Assembly: GCF_008757455.1 (NCBI RefSeq)
Contig: NZ_VCMV01000005.1
Span: 1-44,135, forward strand
Direction of reading: 5' to 3'
From: Microvirga brassicacearum
Lineage (GTDB): Bacteria > Pseudomonadota > Alphaproteobacteria > Rhizobiales > Beijerinckiaceae
DNA length: 44,135 bases
Positions 43,268 through 44,135 of this stretch are shown here, one piece after another. A program made the position numbers and the translations under genes. How positions within the stretch are numbered: the stretch's first letter is position 1; every line of letters begins with the position of its first letter. The notes under the pieces are model-generated. The model worked only from the letters and a program-made list of their open reading frames with translations, did no database searches and had not been told where the DNA came from.

Positions 43268-43744
43268 GTGCAACAACGCTTTCCTCGATGGGAAATCGTT
43301 CGCTTCCTCTCCAAGGAGATCCCTTGGCCGTATCCAGCAGACGGAGCGCTGGCGTTCATTCGGGATCATGCGCTCCCGGCTATGGAGAAGGAAACAGGAT
43401 GGCATTGGCCGATCAGGCCTAAGGTCGAGTCTGAGCAACTGGTTGGTATCATCAGTCTTATGGATAAGCCCGGCAACAATCGTGGCTTCTGGATCGACCC
43501 GGACTGGCAAGGGCAAGGCTTGATGTTGGAAGCCAGCTCCGCAGTCACAGACTTCTGGTTCGAGACATTGGGTCGGCCTGTTCTCCAAGTACCGAAAGCT
43601 GTCGCAAACGAGCGCTCTCGCCGGATCTCGGAGCGTCAGACAATGCGGATTGTTGAGATGTGCGAACGAGACTACGTGTCAGGTCGCTTTCCTGCGGAAG
43701 TATGGGAGATCACTCGTGAAGAGTGGCGCAATCGGCCAAGATAG
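43268..43744 (+). CDS. GNAT acetyltransferase (RimJ/RimL-like), start unclear
   Basis: The first usable start gives 158 residues from a GTG. However, conserved family sequence (TYLPLRPLEIADAEAV) lies in the same frame just upstream, from about 43223, with no ATG, GTG or TTG between it and the MFS stop at 43141. The body reads QLVGIISLMDKPGNNRGFWIDPDWQGQGLMLEA, the acetyl-CoA loop of GNAT enzymes, then VLQVPKAVANERSRRISE. The gene may have lost its start codon or be read from a CTG. It shares frame with the MFS gene. Confidence 0.72.
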   Translation: MQQRFPRWEIVRFLSKEIPWPYPADGALAFIRDHALPAMEKETGWHWPIRPKVESEQLVGIISLMDKPGNNRGFWIDPDWQGQGLMLEASSAVTDFWFETLGRPVLQVPKAVANERSRRISERQTMRIVEMCERDYVSGRFPAEVWEITREEWRNRPR

Positions 43745-43893
43745 ATTGGCTATTGCTCGCCATTTCGCGGAACGGGACCTAATGCAGAGTCTCATAGGAG
43801 AGCTAATCAGGGAAGGTTCGCTCCGGGTCATTTTGAGACCTTCCGGGCCTGGAGTCCGTGCGTGCGATATCCATCAATGTTTACGACGAGAAG

Positions 43894-43925
43894 TTCGGGT
43901 AAGCCGTTTTTCGGGTAAGCCGTTT
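43894..43925. repeat. Tandem duplication of 16 bp
   Basis: TTCGGGTAAGCCGTTT occurs twice head to tail. It lies in the 391-bp end stretch after the acetyltransferase gene, outside any supported gene apart from overlap with the tail of the uncertain frame at 43924. Confidence 0.7.
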
Positions 43926-44135
43926 ATGGAAATGCAATACCGAGCAGAAGGGCGAAGGTGCCCACCGCCCCTCTGGCCAGGCGCTGACGGGTCCCCTCTT
44001 GGGCGTCGTCCAGATCGGCGTAGGTGGGATGATCTGCTCCATCCAGTCGGAGGGCGTCTTCAGGAAAGGCCTGGACTTCCTGGTCGATGACCTGGGCCCG
44101 AGACAATGAACCTGCTCGCTTTGGCGCCGTTCCCT
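43924..44135 (-). CDS. Possible protein tail running off the window end, unidentified
   Basis: The frame is open from the window edge to a stop at 43924. It reads RAQVIDQEVQAFPEDALR and ARGAVGTFALLLGIAFP, a hydrophilic part followed by one hydrophobic stretch of about 15 residues. I do not recognise a family. The plus strand has an open frame here as well, so this may not be coding. Confidence 0.28.
   Translation of the reverse strand, partial: GTAPKRAGSLSRAQVIDQEVQAFPEDALRLDGADHPTYADLDDAQEGTRQRLARGAVGTFALLLGIAFP

Noticed and set aside
1..44135. tRNA, rRNA, CRISPR arrays, phage genes or a replication origin
   Set aside because: None was recognised by eye, though a covariance-model search would be needed to exclude small RNAs.

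Overview
The window looks like chromosome or large-plasmid DNA from an alphaproteobacterium of the order Hyphomicrobiales (Rhizobiales), in the Methylobacterium/Microvirga or Bradyrhizobium range. The evidence is high GC, C5-pathway 5-aminolevulinate synthase, FixJ-type response regulators, long multi-PAS kinases, an IS407-group IS3 element, rhizobial-type sugar ABC genes and relics of a cox assembly cluster. No rRNA, tRNA, CRISPR or replication gene was seen. Many broken genes (erythromycin-esterase-like, LysR, IS3, DUF983, ctaG, hisC, tehA, a 3-hydroxyisobutyrate-dehydrogenase-like relic) mark it as a much-rearranged accessory region.

Layout. 0.5-5 kb: a small lipoprotein, an esterase fragment, a four-PAS GGDEF/EAL protein and a LysR fragment. 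5.2-12.6 kb: a carbohydrate uptake and catabolism locus, with permease and ATPase on the minus strand and two epimerase-type dehydrogenases, a periplasmic binding protein and two nearly duplicate FadR-type GntR regulators on the plus strand, with a dehydrogenase relic between the two halves. 12.9-14.0 kb: a truncated IS3-family element touching the stop codon of a pirin gene. 14.0-21.0 kb, all minus strand: pirin, a class III nucleotide cyclase, a bestrophin-like channel, a stand-alone cytochrome b, then an NmrA-like, a cupin and an isochorismatase-like gene. 21.9-29.0 kb: a respiratory block with a MocR-type regulator, 5-aminolevulinate synthase (hemA) and a cyanide-insensitive-type bd oxidase (cydAB plus a 40-residue partner), containing a deletion scar that fuses ctaG to hisC. 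29.0-34.6 kb: a frameshifted TehA-type gene, an HD-domain protein and a second minus-strand cassette (AhpD-like, NmrA-like, cupin, isochorismatase-like, alpha/beta hydrolase) paralogous to the first. 34.8-39.2 kb: a six-PAS histidine kinase with a FixJ-type regulator and a single-domain receiver. 39.4-43.1 kb: a TetR-controlled EmrAB-type efflux operon with three copies of one operator. The end holds an acetyltransferase gene without a clear start.

Two regulatory links are the most interesting reading. First, TGTATG/CATACA inverted half-sites lie in front of the MocR gene and in the divergent hemA/cyd promoter region, suggesting one haem-linked regulator that matches cofactor supply to bd oxidase. 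Second, a GTCTAGG-containing element of up to 19 bp recurs upstream of the kinase, the single receiver, the AhpD-like gene and, in weaker form, both genes of the other paralogous cassette, suggesting that the PAS kinase/FixJ system controls the two duplicated small-molecule or redox-stress cassettes. Both are inferences from the sequence alone.
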